A DNA stretch of 64,000 nt from Bacteroidales bacterium. GTDB taxonomy: Bacteria; Bacteroidota; Bacteroidia; Bacteroidales; Marinilabiliaceae. Below are positions 1 to 9,284 of this stretch, in pieces. The stretch's first letter is position 1, and each line of letters opens with the position of its first letter. The DNA lies in contig JAFYCM010000013.1 in NCBI GenBank assembly GCA_017539645.1, forward strand, positions 1-64,000, given 5' to 3'. The position numbers and the translations under genes were made by a program. Under the pieces are notes generated by a model. The model ran no database searches. It worked only from the letters and a program-made list of their open reading frames with translations, and was not told where the DNA came from.

Positions 1-1631
1 ACCACCTTCGTCACGTCGGTGATGATGGGCTCTTCTTCGTTCTCGGGCAGCGTGGCCATGAAGTGGCTGGCCAGTGGAGCATAGACGCTGAACTCCACTT
101 TCTTCGGGTCTACGAGCACAAACTTCAGTTCATTAGGATGCTTCTTATATAATAAAGAGGTGATAATGGCATTCAGACCGACCGACTTACCCTGACCCGT
201 TGCACCTGCAACAAGCAGGTGGGGAATCTTAGCCAGGTCAGCCATATAGACTTCGTTCGTAATGGTTTTACCGAGAGCGATGGGCAGTTCCATCTTTGCC
301 TCCTGAAACTTCTTCGAGTTTAGTATGCTTTCCATCGATACGATGTTGGCCTTCTTGTTTGGCACTTCAATACCGATGGTGCCCTTACCTGGCATCGGGG
401 CAATGATACGGATGCCTAAGGCAGCGAGGTTCAGCGCGATATCGGCCTCCAGGTTCTTGATCTTCGAGATGCGCACGCCTTCGGCAGGAGTAATCTCGTA
501 GAGCGTAATCGTCGGGCCGACCGTGGCTTTGATTTCCTTGATGGCTACACCAAACGAGTTCAGCACTTCCACAATGCGCTGGTTGTTGGCTCTGATTTCC
601 TCCATGTCAACCTCTGGCTTGCCCGAGTTGTCGTATTTCTTTAGCAGGTCGAGCGTCGGGAATTTATAGTTCAGGAAGGGCTCTCGCGGGTTGATGGGCG
701 TCTTTCTGATTTCCTCTATGGTCAGCGTCTTGCCTTTGGCCTTATCCTCGTCTTTACCCACTTCTACGGTAAGCCCGCTTTCCCCGTCAGCCTTCGCTGG
801 CGTTTTCTCCTTGCTTCCTACTTCTTTCTTACCTGTGGGCAGGTCGACAACCACAGGTGCTTCTGCCTCGTCGTCATGAGGCAGCGGGGTGGTGTCTATA
901 ACGCCTTCATAGACAGGTTCCATCTTGTAGCCCAAATCCTCGGAAGTAGAAGCGTCAGCATCTTTCGCCTGATTGTTGGTGACGGTGAACTTAATCTTAG
1001 AAGTGAGGTATTTCACTGGATTCAGCGCCTTTCGGATGACCTCTATCGTCTCAGCACTCAGATAGGTGAGAAATGCCAAAGCCACGAGCAGCAGAATGGC
1101 TGTCAGTCCTGGTGGGCCAACAATGTTCTCCAACTGCTGCACGCAGAACAGACCGTGATTGCCACCGGCATTGAACACCTGATCGCCCATAAGAGGTGTC
1201 AGGAATTTAGCCATGGTTACCGAACTCCAAATCATGACGAGTGCCAAACCGAAGAACCATTTCAGCAGGTTCACTTTGTAGGCTCGCATGAGCTGCAGGC
1301 CAACAAGCACGATGAAAACGGGAATGAGGAAGGCTGCCAGACCAAAGTTGACGGTGATGAGCGTGTAAGCCATGATAGCACCAATGCTGCCGCAATAGTT
1401 GGCAAATTGATGTTCAGAATTCATCCATTCGCCTGGCCGTAGGTCTTCCAGCAAACTTTGGTCGGCCTGTCCGGTAGTGAAATATGAAACCATTGCAATC
1501 GTCAGATAGATTGCCAGACCTACTAATATCAGTCCGAGGATAAAGTCGGTTTTCTCGTTGCTGAGAATATTCTGAAATCCGACCGCTTGCCCAACGTTTT
1601 TAGGCTTGCGTTCAGTCTTTTTCTTTGCCAT
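1..1631 (-). CDS. ftsK: DNA translocase FtsK (N-terminal 543 codons, cut by window edge)
   Basis: FtsK is a membrane-anchored ATPase at the division septum that pumps chromosome ends and promotes dimer resolution. The protein starts at an ATG at 1631 (MAKKKTERK). It shows four to five hydrophobic membrane segments within the first 200 residues, a charged acidic linker (about residues 240-310), then the FtsK alpha-domain. A Walker A motif, GATGQGKS, lies near residue 477 and is followed by LVDPKKVEFS. The rest of the motor and the gamma domain lie beyond the left edge. The gene is divergent from the exonuclease gene at 1740, with about 100 bp between them. The linker is short compared with E. 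coli FtsK, which is usual in Bacteroidota. Confidence 0.95.
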   Translation of the reverse strand, partial: MAKKKTERKPKNVGQAVGFQNILSNEKTDFILGLILVGLAIYLTIAMVSYFTTGQADQSLLEDLRPGEWMNSEHQFANYCGSIGAIMAYTLITVNFGLAAFLIPVFIVLVGLQLMRAYKVNLLKWFFGLALVMIWSSVTMAKFLTPLMGDQVFNAGGNHGLFCVQQLENIVGPPGLTAILLLVALAFLTYLSAETIEVIRKALNPVKYLTSKIKFTVTNNQAKDADASTSEDLGYKMEPVYEGVIDTTPLPHDDEAEAPVVVDLPTGKKEVGSKEKTPAKADGESGLTVEVGKDEDKAKGKTLTIEEIRKTPINPREPFLNYKFPTLDLLKKYDNSGKPEVDMEEIRANNQRIVEVLNSFGVAIKEIKATVGPTITLYEITPAEGVRISKIKNLEADIALNLAALGIRIIAPMPGKGTIGIEVPNKKANIVSMESILNSKKFQEAKMELPIALGKTITNEVYMADLAKIPHLLVAGATGQGKSVGLNAIITSLLYKKHPNELKFVLVDPKKVEFSVYAPLASHFMATLPENEEEPIITDVTKV

Positions 1632-1709
1632 AATGTCCTTTTTTATCAAATTTAAGTGCAAAAATAGTGGAAAAAACTCACATTCGTTCATATTTTCGCA
1701 CTTTTTTTC

Positions 1710-1717
1710 TAATTTTG
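1710..1717 (+). promoter_or_regulatory. Bacteroidota -7 promoter element for the exonuclease operon
   Basis: TAATTTTG matches the TAnnTTTG consensus of the Bacteroidota primary sigma factor exactly. Transcription would begin near 1723. This places the TTG at 1722 at or before the RNA start and supports the ATG at 1740 as start codon. No clear -33 TTTG is seen. Confidence 0.6.
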
Positions 1718-1739
1718 CACATTGATAGCGATAAAAACG

Positions 1740-2405
1740 ATGAAAAAAGTCATTTTTAATAAGTTTCCTAAGCAAGAAATAGCGCAATTGCCAGTTGTCA
1801 GTTTTCCCGGTCGCATTGTTGTCATACTGTCGGCCGGCGAAGCCCAAAGAGCAGTTGACTATTTGCTCAGCCAGCCCATTCTCGGTGTCGATACCGAGAC
1901 GCGGCCTTCTTTCCGCAGAGGCGATAAACATTTGGTCTCGCTGCTTCAGGTTTCGGCTGACAATATTTGCTTCCTCTTCCGACTGAATAGAACTGGTCTT
2001 ACGCCTGCCATTGTCCGTCTGCTTGAAAACACCGACGTTCCTATGGTGGGGCTTTCTTGGCACGACGACATTCTCTCGCTGAAAAAGCGTGGAGAGTTCA
2101 AACCGGGCCATTTCATCGATCTTCAGGACATGGTGGGCCGTCTCGGCATTGAGGACCTGAGTCTACAGAAACTATATGCTAATCTCTTTGGCCAGAAAAT
2201 CAGCAAGCGGCAGCAACTGTCCAACTGGGATGCCGACGCACTCAGCGACCGCCAAAAGCTCTATGCAGCCACTGATGCGTGGGCATGCATACAGCTTTAT
2301 CGGGAGATGAAAAGGCTTGAAGAAACGGGCGACTTTGAATTGGTCAACGTCATTGAGCCTGCAGAAAACGATCATCAACCATCCAACAATACTGAACGCA
2401 AATGA
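1740..2405 (+). CDS. DEDDy-family 3'-5' exonuclease
   Basis: A 221-residue nuclease of the RNase D / WRN-exonuclease superfamily, expected to remove nucleotides from RNA or DNA 3' ends with two metal ions. Visible motifs are GVDTET (Exo I, Asp and Glu), GLSWHDDI (Exo II region) and YAATDAWA (Exo III, the YxxxD form that defines DEDDy). It is a bare catalytic domain without HRDC. The ATG at 1740 is preferred over an in-frame TTG at 1722 because of the promoter position. Its stop overlaps the next gene's start (ATGA), so it is probably translationally coupled to the methyltransferase, which would suit an RNA-processing role. The substrate is not evident. Confidence 0.85.
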   Translation: MKKVIFNKFPKQEIAQLPVVSFPGRIVVILSAGEAQRAVDYLLSQPILGVDTETRPSFRRGDKHLVSLLQVSADNICFLFRLNRTGLTPAIVRLLENTDVPMVGLSWHDDILSLKKRGEFKPGHFIDLQDMVGRLGIEDLSLQKLYANLFGQKISKRQQLSNWDADALSDRQKLYAATDAWACIQLYREMKRLEETGDFELVNVIEPAENDHQPSNNTERK

Positions 2406-3571
2406 ATTATAAGGCAGTTATCTTAAAACGTGGAAAGGAAGAGTCGCTTCGGCGTTTTCATCCTTGGGTGTTCTCTGGTGCCATTCAGCGTGCCGATGAT
2501 GGCATTGAAGAAGGAGAAAAGGTCAGAGTGTTGACAGAAAACGGCGATTTCATCGCTGTTGGTCATGCTCAGGCAGGCTCCATTGCCGTCCGTGTGCTCT
2601 CGTTTTCTGATGTAGCTATCGACGATGCTTTCTGGGAACAGCGTCTTCGTTCTGCCTTGCAGATGCGCGTAACCATCGGCCATAATGCCGATTCGGCCTT
2701 CCGTCTGGTTCATGGTGAGGGCGACAACCTGCCGGGACTCATCATCGATTGCTACGGCCAAACGGCTGTGATGCAGGCTCATAGCATTGGTATGCACCTG
2801 GATCGCTTCGATATAGCACGTGCCTTGGTGAATGTTTCCGAGGGAAAGATAGCCCACATCTATTATAAAAGTGAGACCACACTTCCTTTCATGGAACCCA
2901 CCAACGGATTTCTCTATGGCGGAACCAGCGAGAATATAGCAACGGAGAACGGTCTGCGTTTCCGAATCGATTGGCTCAAAGGCCAGAAGACAGGCTTCTT
3001 CATCGATCAGCGCGACAATAGGCTGCTTCTCCAGCACTATGCACAAGGGCGTAGCGTGCTCAACATGTTCTGCTATACGGGCGGTTTTTCTGTCTACGCC
3101 ATGCGAGGAGGAGCGAAGCTGGTCCATTCTGTTGACAGTAGTGCCAAGGCTATTGAGCTCACGCGGCAGAATGTTGAACTCAATTTCCCCGGCGATGCCC
3201 GCCATGAAGCATTTTGCGAAGATGCTTTCAAGTACTTGGAGTCACAGCCAAAGGGCGCCTACGACCTTATCGTGCTCGACCCGCCGGCATTCGCAAAGCA
3301 TCGCGGCGCCCTTCATAATGCGCTCAAGGGTTACACCCGTCTTAACATGAAAGGCTTCCAGGCTATTCGTCCTGGTGGCATTCTCTTTACGTTCAGCTGT
3401 TCTCAGGTTGTCACGAAGGATCATTTCCGCAATGCTGTCTTTACGGCAGCTGCACAGGCTCGCCGCAATGTGCGCATCTTGCATCAGCTCCACCAACCTG
3501 CCGATCATCCTATTAACATCTATCACCCAGAGGGCGAATACCTGAAGGGACTTGTTCTCTACGTGGAGTGA
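2402..3571 (+). CDS. rlmI: RlmI-like class I SAM-dependent rRNA (cytosine-C5) methyltransferase
   Basis: A 389-residue protein of the RlmI/YccW family, which makes m5C at position 1962 of 23S rRNA in E. coli. An N-terminal PUA domain (about residues 1-75, starting KRGKEESLRRFHPWVFSGAI) is followed by a middle domain and a Rossmann methyltransferase. The latter shows NMFCYTGGFSVYA (SAM-binding motif I), VLDPPAFAK (motif IV) and FSCSQVV (motif VI, with the candidate catalytic Cys). It overlaps the upstream exonuclease gene by four bases. tilS follows after 24 bp, so this looks like an RNA-modification operon. The exact target base is inferred from the family only. Confidence 0.85.
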   Translation: MNYKAVILKRGKEESLRRFHPWVFSGAIQRADDGIEEGEKVRVLTENGDFIAVGHAQAGSIAVRVLSFSDVAIDDAFWEQRLRSALQMRVTIGHNADSAFRLVHGEGDNLPGLIIDCYGQTAVMQAHSIGMHLDRFDIARALVNVSEGKIAHIYYKSETTLPFMEPTNGFLYGGTSENIATENGLRFRIDWLKGQKTGFFIDQRDNRLLLQHYAQGRSVLNMFCYTGGFSVYAMRGGAKLVHSVDSSAKAIELTRQNVELNFPGDARHEAFCEDAFKYLESQPKGAYDLIVLDPPAFAKHRGALHNALKGYTRLNMKGFQAIRPGGILFTFSCSQVVTKDHFRNAVFTAAAQARRNVRILHQLHQPADHPINIYHPEGEYLKGLVLYVE

Positions 3572-3595
3572 TAGACGACATCGCCTCTTTGTCTT

Positions 3596-5002
3596 ATGAA
3601 AGGATTCGTTGCAAAAATCAGCGGTTTCATCGCTCACCACCAGCTGTTAGACCCAGACAAGCGCTATCTTGTTGCGCTTTCGGGTGGTGCCGATAGCGTG
3701 TGCTTGCTACTGGTGTTGCAACAACTGGGCTACAAGCTTGAGGCCGTTCATTGTAATTTTCATCTTCGTGGCGATGAAAGCGACCGCGACGAACAGTTTT
3801 GCGAAGCGCTTTGTAAGGATAAGAACATCCCGTTTCATCGGGTTCACTTCGATACTCGTACCTATGCAGAGGTGCATGGTGTGAGCATCGAAATGGCTGC
3901 CCGAGAACTGCGCTATCATTACTTTTACCAACTTTTGCAAGCCGTTGATGCAGAGGCTGTTTGCGTGGCTCATCATCGTGACGATATTGTAGAAACCGTA
4001 CTTATTAATTTACTTCGCGGAACAGGCCTTCGCGGGCTCACAGGCATCGCAGCAAGTGCTGCACTTCCTACCCCTTCCGCCGACCAGAAGGCTCGCCAAT
4101 TGCTGCGTCCGCTACTTGCCGTCGGCAGGGAGGAGATTCTGCAGTATCTTGATTCCGTTGGGCAAGACTATGTGACCGACAGCACGAACCTGCAAGACGA
4201 CGTATTGCGAAACAAAATCCGCCTTCATGCCTTGCCGCTATTGCGTGAGATTTCTCCCGCTGCCAGCACGAATATTGCCCGTACGGCCCGGTATCTGGCG
4301 CTTGCCGAACCGCTTTTCGACGAAGCCATCGAGCGGCGTCGTGCAGAAGCTTTAGTAGTCGATGAAACCGACGATTTAGTTGTGTTCAGTCTTGAAAAGC
4401 TGCTCGACAACGAGTATTTCCTCTATGAGTGCCTACGGCCCTATGGCTTTACGTCGGCTCAGGTAGAGTCCATCAGCTGCTCTGCATTCTCTCCTGGCCA
4501 GCAATGGTTGAGTCCTACTCATACGGCGGCTGCCGATCGTGGCACACTTGTCGTTTTCCGTAACGACCATCCTCGTCTGGGCAGCCGGCTTCAGCCTCGC
4601 AAAATGCCCATTGAGGGTACCTACGACCTTGGCCCCATGGGGCGTTATTCCGTGGTAATTACAAAGCAAAAATCCTCCATTTCATCGGACCGAAAGTTGG
4701 CTTTTCCGATTGACAAATCTCCCTTTGTTGCTTGTCTTGACGCTGATAAAGTGCACTTTCCACTCACGTTGCGCCCCATTGTCGAGGGCGACCGTTTTCG
4801 GCCTTTCGGCATGCGTGGCAGCAAACTGGTCAGCGACTATCTCACCGACATTCATTGCTCGCTCTTTGAAAAGCGTTGCCAGCTCGCCCTGACCGATGAA
4901 ACGGGCGAAATTCTTTGGCTGGTAGGACGTCGTACCTGTCAGCAGGCGGCTGTGACAAGCGAAACCCTGCGGTTGCTGAAAGTGAGCCTTCTGGAGTGTT
5001 AA
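3596..5002 (+). CDS. tilS: tRNA(Ile)-lysidine synthetase
   Basis: TilS adds lysine to C34 of the CAU-anticodon tRNA-Ile so that it reads AUA codons. The 468-residue protein has the PP-loop ATPase signature ALSGGADSVCLL at about residues 28-39, the VHCNFHLRGDESDRDE segment, and HHRDDIVETVLINLLRGTGLRGL. A C-terminal TilS domain follows (about residues 370-460). Its length matches other Bacteroidota TilS. It is the third gene of the exonuclease-RlmI-TilS run. The gene itself uses no ATA isoleucine codons in 20 (hand count), unlike genes right of 13.67 kb. Confidence 0.95.
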   Translation: MKGFVAKISGFIAHHQLLDPDKRYLVALSGGADSVCLLLVLQQLGYKLEAVHCNFHLRGDESDRDEQFCEALCKDKNIPFHRVHFDTRTYAEVHGVSIEMAARELRYHYFYQLLQAVDAEAVCVAHHRDDIVETVLINLLRGTGLRGLTGIAASAALPTPSADQKARQLLRPLLAVGREEILQYLDSVGQDYVTDSTNLQDDVLRNKIRLHALPLLREISPAASTNIARTARYLALAEPLFDEAIERRRAEALVVDETDDLVVFSLEKLLDNEYFLYECLRPYGFTSAQVESISCSAFSPGQQWLSPTHTAAADRGTLVVFRNDHPRLGSRLQPRKMPIEGTYDLGPMGRYSVVITKQKSSISSDRKLAFPIDKSPFVACLDADKVHFPLTLRPIVEGDRFRPFGMRGSKLVSDYLTDIHCSLFEKRCQLALTDETGEILWLVGRRTCQQAAVTSETLRLLKVSLLEC

Positions 5003-5058
5003 TCCCCTCTTTTTAAGTTTTTTAACCCCTGCATGTAGCGAGTTTTGATTAAAATTCA

Positions 5059-5066
5059 TAATTTTG
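5059..5066 (+). promoter_or_regulatory. -7 promoter element for RNase P RNA
   Basis: TAATTTTG is a perfect TAnnTTTG match. It ends seven bases before the 5' end of the P1 helix at 5073, the expected distance to a transcription start. Confidence 0.7.
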
Positions 5067-5072
5067 CCCCCA

Positions 5073-5492
5073 GAATGTAGTGCTTTGGCTCTGCCGCTGG
5101 CGCAGCACTTACCACTTTTCCCCGTGGAACTGTTGGTTCTGGTGCAGCGCGAGAGGAAAGTCCGGGCAGCATAGGACGCTCCACTTCTGAAAGTAGAAGC
5201 TGTCTGCGAAGGCAGGTAAGGGTAGAAGAAAACAACCGCTCCGCTTAAGGGAGTAAGGGTGAGAAGGTGGTGTAAGAGACCACCAGCCGGCGGGTGATCG
5301 TCGGGCTGTGCCCACTGGAGGCTGCAAGTTCATGTAAACCATCGACCGAGGGTTGTCCGCCCGAGTGAAGCAATTCAGCGATGGAGGGTAGAACGCTAGA
5401 GCCGCAGGGCGACCTGCGGAGTAGATAAATGGCAGGCACCTGACAGCCTGTGGCGTCAGGAACAGAACCCGGCTTATAGAAGCACTGCATTC
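5073..5492 (+). ncRNA. rnpB: RNase P RNA, bacterial type A
   Basis: This is the catalytic RNA that matures tRNA 5' ends. The hallmark GAGGAAAGTCCGGGC sequence (P4 5' strand and flank) lies near 5151-5165. The 3' part near 5460 carries AACAGAACCCGGCTTATAG, which contains the conserved 3' strand of P4 and following bases. The ends are set by the P1 helix: bases 5073-5085 pair with 5480-5492 over 13 bp with one G-U. A T-rich run follows at 5493-5500. The RNA is about 420 nt, somewhat longer than in E. coli. Open reading frames across it have no protein-like features. Confidence 0.95.
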
Positions 5493-5529
5493 TTCTTTTT
5501 AGGATAATAACTCATTAAAACGACTCAAT

Positions 5530-5946
5530 ATGGAAATGCCGAACCTTCCCGATTTTATGAAATACAAGGACAGATTCTCCAAAGGCGGATTTGTCGAGAA
5601 GATTTCCCGCATCGCCAAGCGGGCAGGTGTGAAGCTTGTCTATGCTGCACTCATCCTCTATTACACGTTGGAGAGCGACAAGGTGTCGCTGAAAGACAAG
5701 GCGACCATTATTGGAGCACTGGGTTATCTCATCAGCCCGCTCGATGTAGTGCCCGATGCAATACCTATTGCAGGTCTTTCTGACGACCTGGCGGTGCTCA
5801 TTTATGTGCTTAACCGCGTTTGGGGCGACGTTTCAGATGACGTGAAAGCCAAAGCCAAGGCAAAACTAGCTCAGTGGTTCGACGACGACGAGATTATGTC
5901 AGCCGACGATGTGTTTAACAGCGATCCCAACGACACGCCCGTCTGA
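5530..5946 (+). CDS. DUF1232 (YkvA-like) small membrane protein
   Basis: A 138-residue protein of the YkvA/DUF1232 family, whose biochemical role is unknown. The family signature is clear: a hydrophobic stretch LVYAALILYYTL (about residues 35-46), then GALGYLISPLDVVPDAIPIAGLSDD, containing the conserved SPLDxxPD core. A short acidic C-terminal tail ends the protein. The gene lies 37 bp after the RNase P RNA and converges on miaA across the 22-bp repeat array. Function cannot be inferred from the neighbours. Confidence 0.85.
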   Translation: MEMPNLPDFMKYKDRFSKGGFVEKISRIAKRAGVKLVYAALILYYTLESDKVSLKDKATIIGALGYLISPLDVVPDAIPIAGLSDDLAVLIYVLNRVWGDVSDDVKAKAKAKLAQWFDDDEIMSADDVFNSDPNDTPV

Positions 5947-5995
5947 ACAGTGATTTCCTCCGCACTTTAGCAGGCAAACCAACTTGTTGATTGCA

Positions 5996-6166
5996 TTACC
6001 CCGTTTTGGTAAAAGTGTTACCAGGACGGGGTAATTTTTTTACCATAGCTTGGTAATATCATTACCACGTACTGGTAAACCATGTACCACGTGCTGGTAA
6101 ACCATGTACCACGTGCTAGTAAACCATGTACCACGTGCTGGTAAACCGATTACCACGCGCTGGTAA
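5996..6166. repeat. Eight-unit 22-bp-period array of TTACC-N7-GGTAA palindromes
   Basis: Units begin at 5996, 6018, 6040, 6062, 6084, 6106, 6128 and 6150, an exact 22-bp period. Each 17-bp unit has the form (T/G)TACC-N7-(G/A)GTAA with a 5-bp spacer. The first three units have different 7-bp cores, while the last five share ACGTGCT-like cores and ACCAT or ACCGA spacers. A further half site GGTAA lies at 6172-6176. The array fills the gap between the convergent DUF1232 gene and miaA. It has no unique spacers, so it is not CRISPR, and 22 is not a multiple of three. Confidence 0.9.
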
Positions 6167-6192
6167 AAAGTTGGTAATGTTCTTTTGTTTGA

Positions 6193-7110
6193 TTATTTGC
6201 TTAGTTCCGCTTTCACTAAGGCAACAATTTCGTCGGTTTCATCGGGCGTAAACCAGTGAATTTCAGGGTCTCGCTTGAACCACGTGAGCTGTTTCCGCAT
6301 ATAGCGACGCGTATTCCCTTTGATTCTTTCCACGGCTTCCTCCAGCGACCAAGTGCCATCGAAGTAGAGGAATAGCTCTTTATAGCCGACGGTGTTGAGT
6401 GCATTCAGATGGCGCAGGGGATAGACGCTTCGGGCCTCGTCGAGCCAACCGTCTGCCATCATTTGATCGACGCGACGATTGATACGGTCGTAGAGCTCTT
6501 CGCGCGGGCGGTTGAGTCCGATCTTCAAAATGCGGAAAGGACGTTCCTTCTTGCTGTTGGTACGGAAGGATGTGTAGGTCTTGCCTGTCATGTGACATAT
6601 CTCTAACGCATGGACAACGCGTCGGGGATTCTGTTTGTCTACGACGGCATAGTGCTCGGGGTCAAGTTTTTTAAGTTCTTGAACCAGAGCGGGTAACCCT
6701 TCTTCGGCTAAGCGTCGCTTCATCCACGTTCTGGTTTTGTCGTCAACCGTCGGGATGTCGTCGATGCCATTGCAGACAGCATCGATGTACATCATGGAAC
6801 CGCCACTCATGAGTGCGCAGGGATGAGACAAAAACTCATTTTGGATGATGTTTAGGGCGTCCTGTTCGAACATGGAGGCACTATAGTAGTCCTGCAGATG
6901 ATGGGTGCCCACGAAGTAGTGCTTCACGCGTGCCAGTTGCTCTTTCGTAGGAGCTGCTGTGCCGATTGGAATCTCGGCAAAGATCTGGCGCGAATCGGCG
7001 TTGATAATGGGAACATGAAAAGTGTCGGCAAGACGAATGCAGAGATCCGTCTTGCCGACACCTGTAGGCCCGAGGAGTACGACGAGTAGGGGGTTACTTG
7101 ATGATTCCAC
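6193..7110 (-). CDS. miaA: tRNA dimethylallyltransferase
   Basis: MiaA prenylates A37 of tRNAs that read codons beginning with U. The 305-residue protein has an N-terminal P-loop [12 protein letters not shown], the [19 protein letters not shown] substrate segment, and a C-terminal region with ITKGNTRRY-like [20 protein letters not shown]. The first codon is GTG at 7110; no ATG is available before the P-loop. The gene overlaps the 3' end of lpxA by 17 bp, so the two are probably coupled. miaA next to the lipid A genes is not a functional pairing but fits a shared operon. Confidence 0.93.
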   Translation of the reverse strand: MESSSNPLLVVLLGPTGVGKTDLCIRLADTFHVPIINADSRQIFAEIPIGTAAPTKEQLARVKHYFVGTHHLQDYYSASMFEQDALNIIQNEFLSHPCALMSGGSMMYIDAVCNGIDDIPTVDDKTRTWMKRRLAEEGLPALVQELKKLDPEHYAVVDKQNPRRVVHALEICHMTGKTYTSFRTNSKKERPFRILKIGLNRPREELYDRINRRVDQMMADGWLDEARSVYPLRHLNALNTVGYKELFLYFDGTWSLEEAVERIKGNTRRYMRKQLTWFKRDPEIHWFTPDETDEIVALVKAELSK

Positions 7111-7867
7111 GTTGGGAGTTTTCTACGAAGTCGATGATGTACTGAATCTCGGGTGTCAGCGGCAATACTTCCTTGATTTGGCGGATAGCATCGGCACGCG
7201 TGAGATTGCCCTGATAGATGATTCGATAAGCTTCGTGGATGTTCTGAATGGTTTCGGCCGAGAATCCGCGACGGCGCAGGCCTATGAGGTTGATTCCTGC
7301 ATAACGGATGGGCTCTTTGCCTGCAATGATGTAGGGCGGAATGTCCTGCGAGAAGCGGCTGCCTCCCTGAATCATCACGTAGGAACCGATGTGGCAGAAC
7401 TGGTGGCAGAGCACCACGGCTGAGATAATGGCAAAGTCGTCGACCACCACCTCGCCGGCAAACTTGGTGGAATTGCCGATGATGCAACCGTTGCCCACCA
7501 CGCAGTCGTGGGCGATATGCATGTTCTCCATTAAGAGATTGTTGGAGCCAACGATGGTGGTTCCCTTCGATGCCGTACCGCGCGAAATGGTGACGTTCTC
7601 ACGAATGGAGTTGTTGTCGCCAATCTGACAGGTGGTCACTTCGCCCTTGAACTTCAGGTCTTGGGGCTTTGTGGACAGGCTGGCACCTGGAAAGACTTCG
7701 TTTCCATTGCCGATGCGGGCACCCTGATTGATGGTGACGCTGTTCTGGAACACGTTGTTATTGCCTATGACGACATCGCGGTCGACGAAGCAGAAGGGGC
7801 CGATGATATTGTTGTCGCCGAGTTGTGCCTCGGGATGTACGTATGCTAATGGATGAATCTGATTCAT
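7094..7867 (-). CDS. lpxA: Acyl-ACP--UDP-N-acetylglucosamine O-acyltransferase
   Basis: LpxA performs the first step of lipid A synthesis, moving a 3-hydroxyacyl chain to the 3-OH of UDP-GlcNAc in the cytoplasm. The 257-residue protein is a left-handed beta-helix. Hexapeptide repeats run from [20 protein letters not shown] through about residue 190. The catalytic-histidine region appears as [16 protein letters not shown], and the C-terminal helical domain starts at [20 protein letters not shown]. It sits 6 bp downstream of lpxC-fabZ in the order lpxD, lpxC-fabZ, lpxA, miaA, which is the common Bacteroidota operon. Confidence 0.95.
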   Translation of the reverse strand: MNQIHPLAYVHPEAQLGDNNIIGPFCFVDRDVVIGNNNVFQNSVTINQGARIGNGNEVFPGASLSTKPQDLKFKGEVTTCQIGDNNSIRENVTISRGTASKGTTIVGSNNLLMENMHIAHDCVVGNGCIIGNSTKFAGEVVVDDFAIISAVVLCHQFCHIGSYVMIQGGSRFSQDIPPYIIAGKEPIRYAGINLIGLRRRGFSAETIQNIHEAYRIIYQGNLTRADAIRQIKEVLPLTPEIQYIIDFVENSQRGIIK

Positions 7868-7873
7868 AGAAAA

Positions 7874-9265
7874 CTATTTGTTCTTTACGATTTGTGCGGT
7901 GAACTGAGCCTCAGATACTACGTTGTCGCCCACGAAGACATAGCCCTTCATGGTGCTAACGCCGTGACGAACGGGATGGAGAAGCTCTACGCGGAAGAGG
8001 AGCGTGTCGCCCGGAACCACTTTCTGGCGGAACTTCACCTCGTCGATGCGCATGAAATAGGTCGACCATCGCTCGGGTTCCTCTACTTGACTAAGCACAA
8101 GCAGACCGCCACACTGAGCCATGGCCTCCACCTGCAGCACGCCAGGCATCACGGGCTCTTCGGGGAAGTGGCCAGTGAAGAAGGGTTCGTTGGCCGTGAC
8201 GTTTTTCACGCCGACGATATGCATAGGTCCCATGGCGATAACCTTGTCGATGAGCTGCATGGGATAGCGGTGGGGCAGCAGCTGGCGAATGCGGATATTG
8301 TCCATGATAGGTGTCTGGTTCGGATCGTAGAGGGGAGCCTGCACCTCGTGTTTCTTGATTTCCTTGCGCATCAGACGGGCAAACTTATTGTTGATGGTAT
8401 GCCCGGGACGGGTAGCCACGATGCGGCCCTTAATAGGACGGCCGATGAGCGCCATGTCGCCAATGATGTCGAGCAGCTTGTGACGAGTGCACTCGTTTTC
8501 CCACATGAGGGGCTTCGGCTGGATGTAGCCAATCTTCGTAGCATCCATGTGAGGTACTTTCAGCAGATCGGCAAGATTGTCGAGTTGCTGCTGGCTGACC
8601 TGACGCTCATAGATAACGATGGCGTTTTCGAGGTCGCCGCCCTTGATGAGGTTGGCATCGAGCAGCGGCATGATGTCGCGTACGAAGACAAACGTACGGG
8701 CGGGAGCAATCTCCTTCGTATAGTCATGAATGTCGTCGAGCGTAGCGAACTGGCTGTTGATGAACTTCGACTGGAAGGAGCACATGGCCGTGACGGAGAA
8801 TTCTTCGTCAGGCAAAATGGTGATGCACGACCCGCTTTCTTCGTCCTTTACTTCAATTTTCTTGCGAATGATATAATAATCCTTCTGGGCATTCTGTTCT
8901 TCGATACCCACTTCCTCGATTTTTTCCACATACATAATGGCAGAGCCATCGAGGATAGGGAACTCGGGACCATTGACTTGGATAAGGCAGTTGTCGATGC
9001 CAAGGGCATAGAGAGCCGAGAGACCGTGCTCAACGGTAGAGACGCGAACGTCGCCCTGGGCAAGGACGGTGCCGCGCTGAGTGTCGACCACCTTTTCGGC
9101 TAAGGCTGTAATAACGGGTTGTTCTTCGAGATCGACGCGCTGAATGCGGTAGCCGGTGTTCTCGGGAGCAGGATTGAACGTCACGGTGAGGTCCAAACCT
9201 GTGTGCAATCCTTTGCCTGAAAGCGAAAAACTGCTTTTGAGTGTCTTTTGCTTGCTTGTTTCCAT
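7874..9265 (-). CDS. lpxC-fabZ: Bifunctional LpxC deacetylase / FabZ dehydratase fusion
   Basis: One 463-residue chain carries two enzymes. The N-terminal LpxC domain (about residues 1-310) is the zinc-dependent UDP-3-O-acyl-GlcNAc deacetylase that commits flux to lipid A. The zinc ligands are visible as [10 protein letters not shown] and [12 protein letters not shown]. The C-terminal FabZ domain (about residues 315-463) is a 3-hydroxyacyl-ACP dehydratase of the hot-dog fold, with [14 protein letters not shown] and [20 protein letters not shown]. The two compete for the same acyl pool, so the fusion fixes their ratio. This fusion is typical of Bacteroidota. The gene lies between lpxD and lpxA. 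Confidence 0.96.
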   Translation of the reverse strand: METSKQKTLKSSFSLSGKGLHTGLDLTVTFNPAPENTGYRIQRVDLEEQPVITALAEKVVDTQRGTVLAQGDVRVSTVEHGLSALYALGIDNCLIQVNGPEFPILDGSAIMYVEKIEEVGIEEQNAQKDYYIIRKKIEVKDEESGSCITILPDEEFSVTAMCSFQSKFINSQFATLDDIHDYTKEIAPARTFVFVRDIMPLLDANLIKGGDLENAIVIYERQVSQQQLDNLADLLKVPHMDATKIGYIQPKPLMWENECTRHKLLDIIGDMALIGRPIKGRIVATRPGHTINNKFARLMRKEIKKHEVQAPLYDPNQTPIMDNIRIRQLLPHRYPMQLIDKVIAMGPMHIVGVKNVTANEPFFTGHFPEEPVMPGVLQVEAMAQCGGLLVLSQVEEPERWSTYFMRIDEVKFRQKVVPGDTLLFRVELLHPVRHGVSTMKGYVFVGDNVVSEAQFTAQIVKNK

Positions 9266-9284
9266 ATCGGGATAATAAGTTTTT

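Noticed and set aside
876..1442. Antisense open frame of 188 codons opposite ftsK
   Set aside because: The other strand encodes clear FtsK sequence with membrane segments. The antisense product has no recognisable domain.
5109..5490. Open frames across RNase P RNA
   Set aside because: The region folds as RNase P RNA with a perfect P1 helix and the diagnostic conserved core. The translated frames have no family features.
7853..9103. Antisense open frame of 416 codons opposite lpxC-fabZ
   Set aside because: It is a long shadow frame; LpxC and FabZ motifs are on the minus strand.
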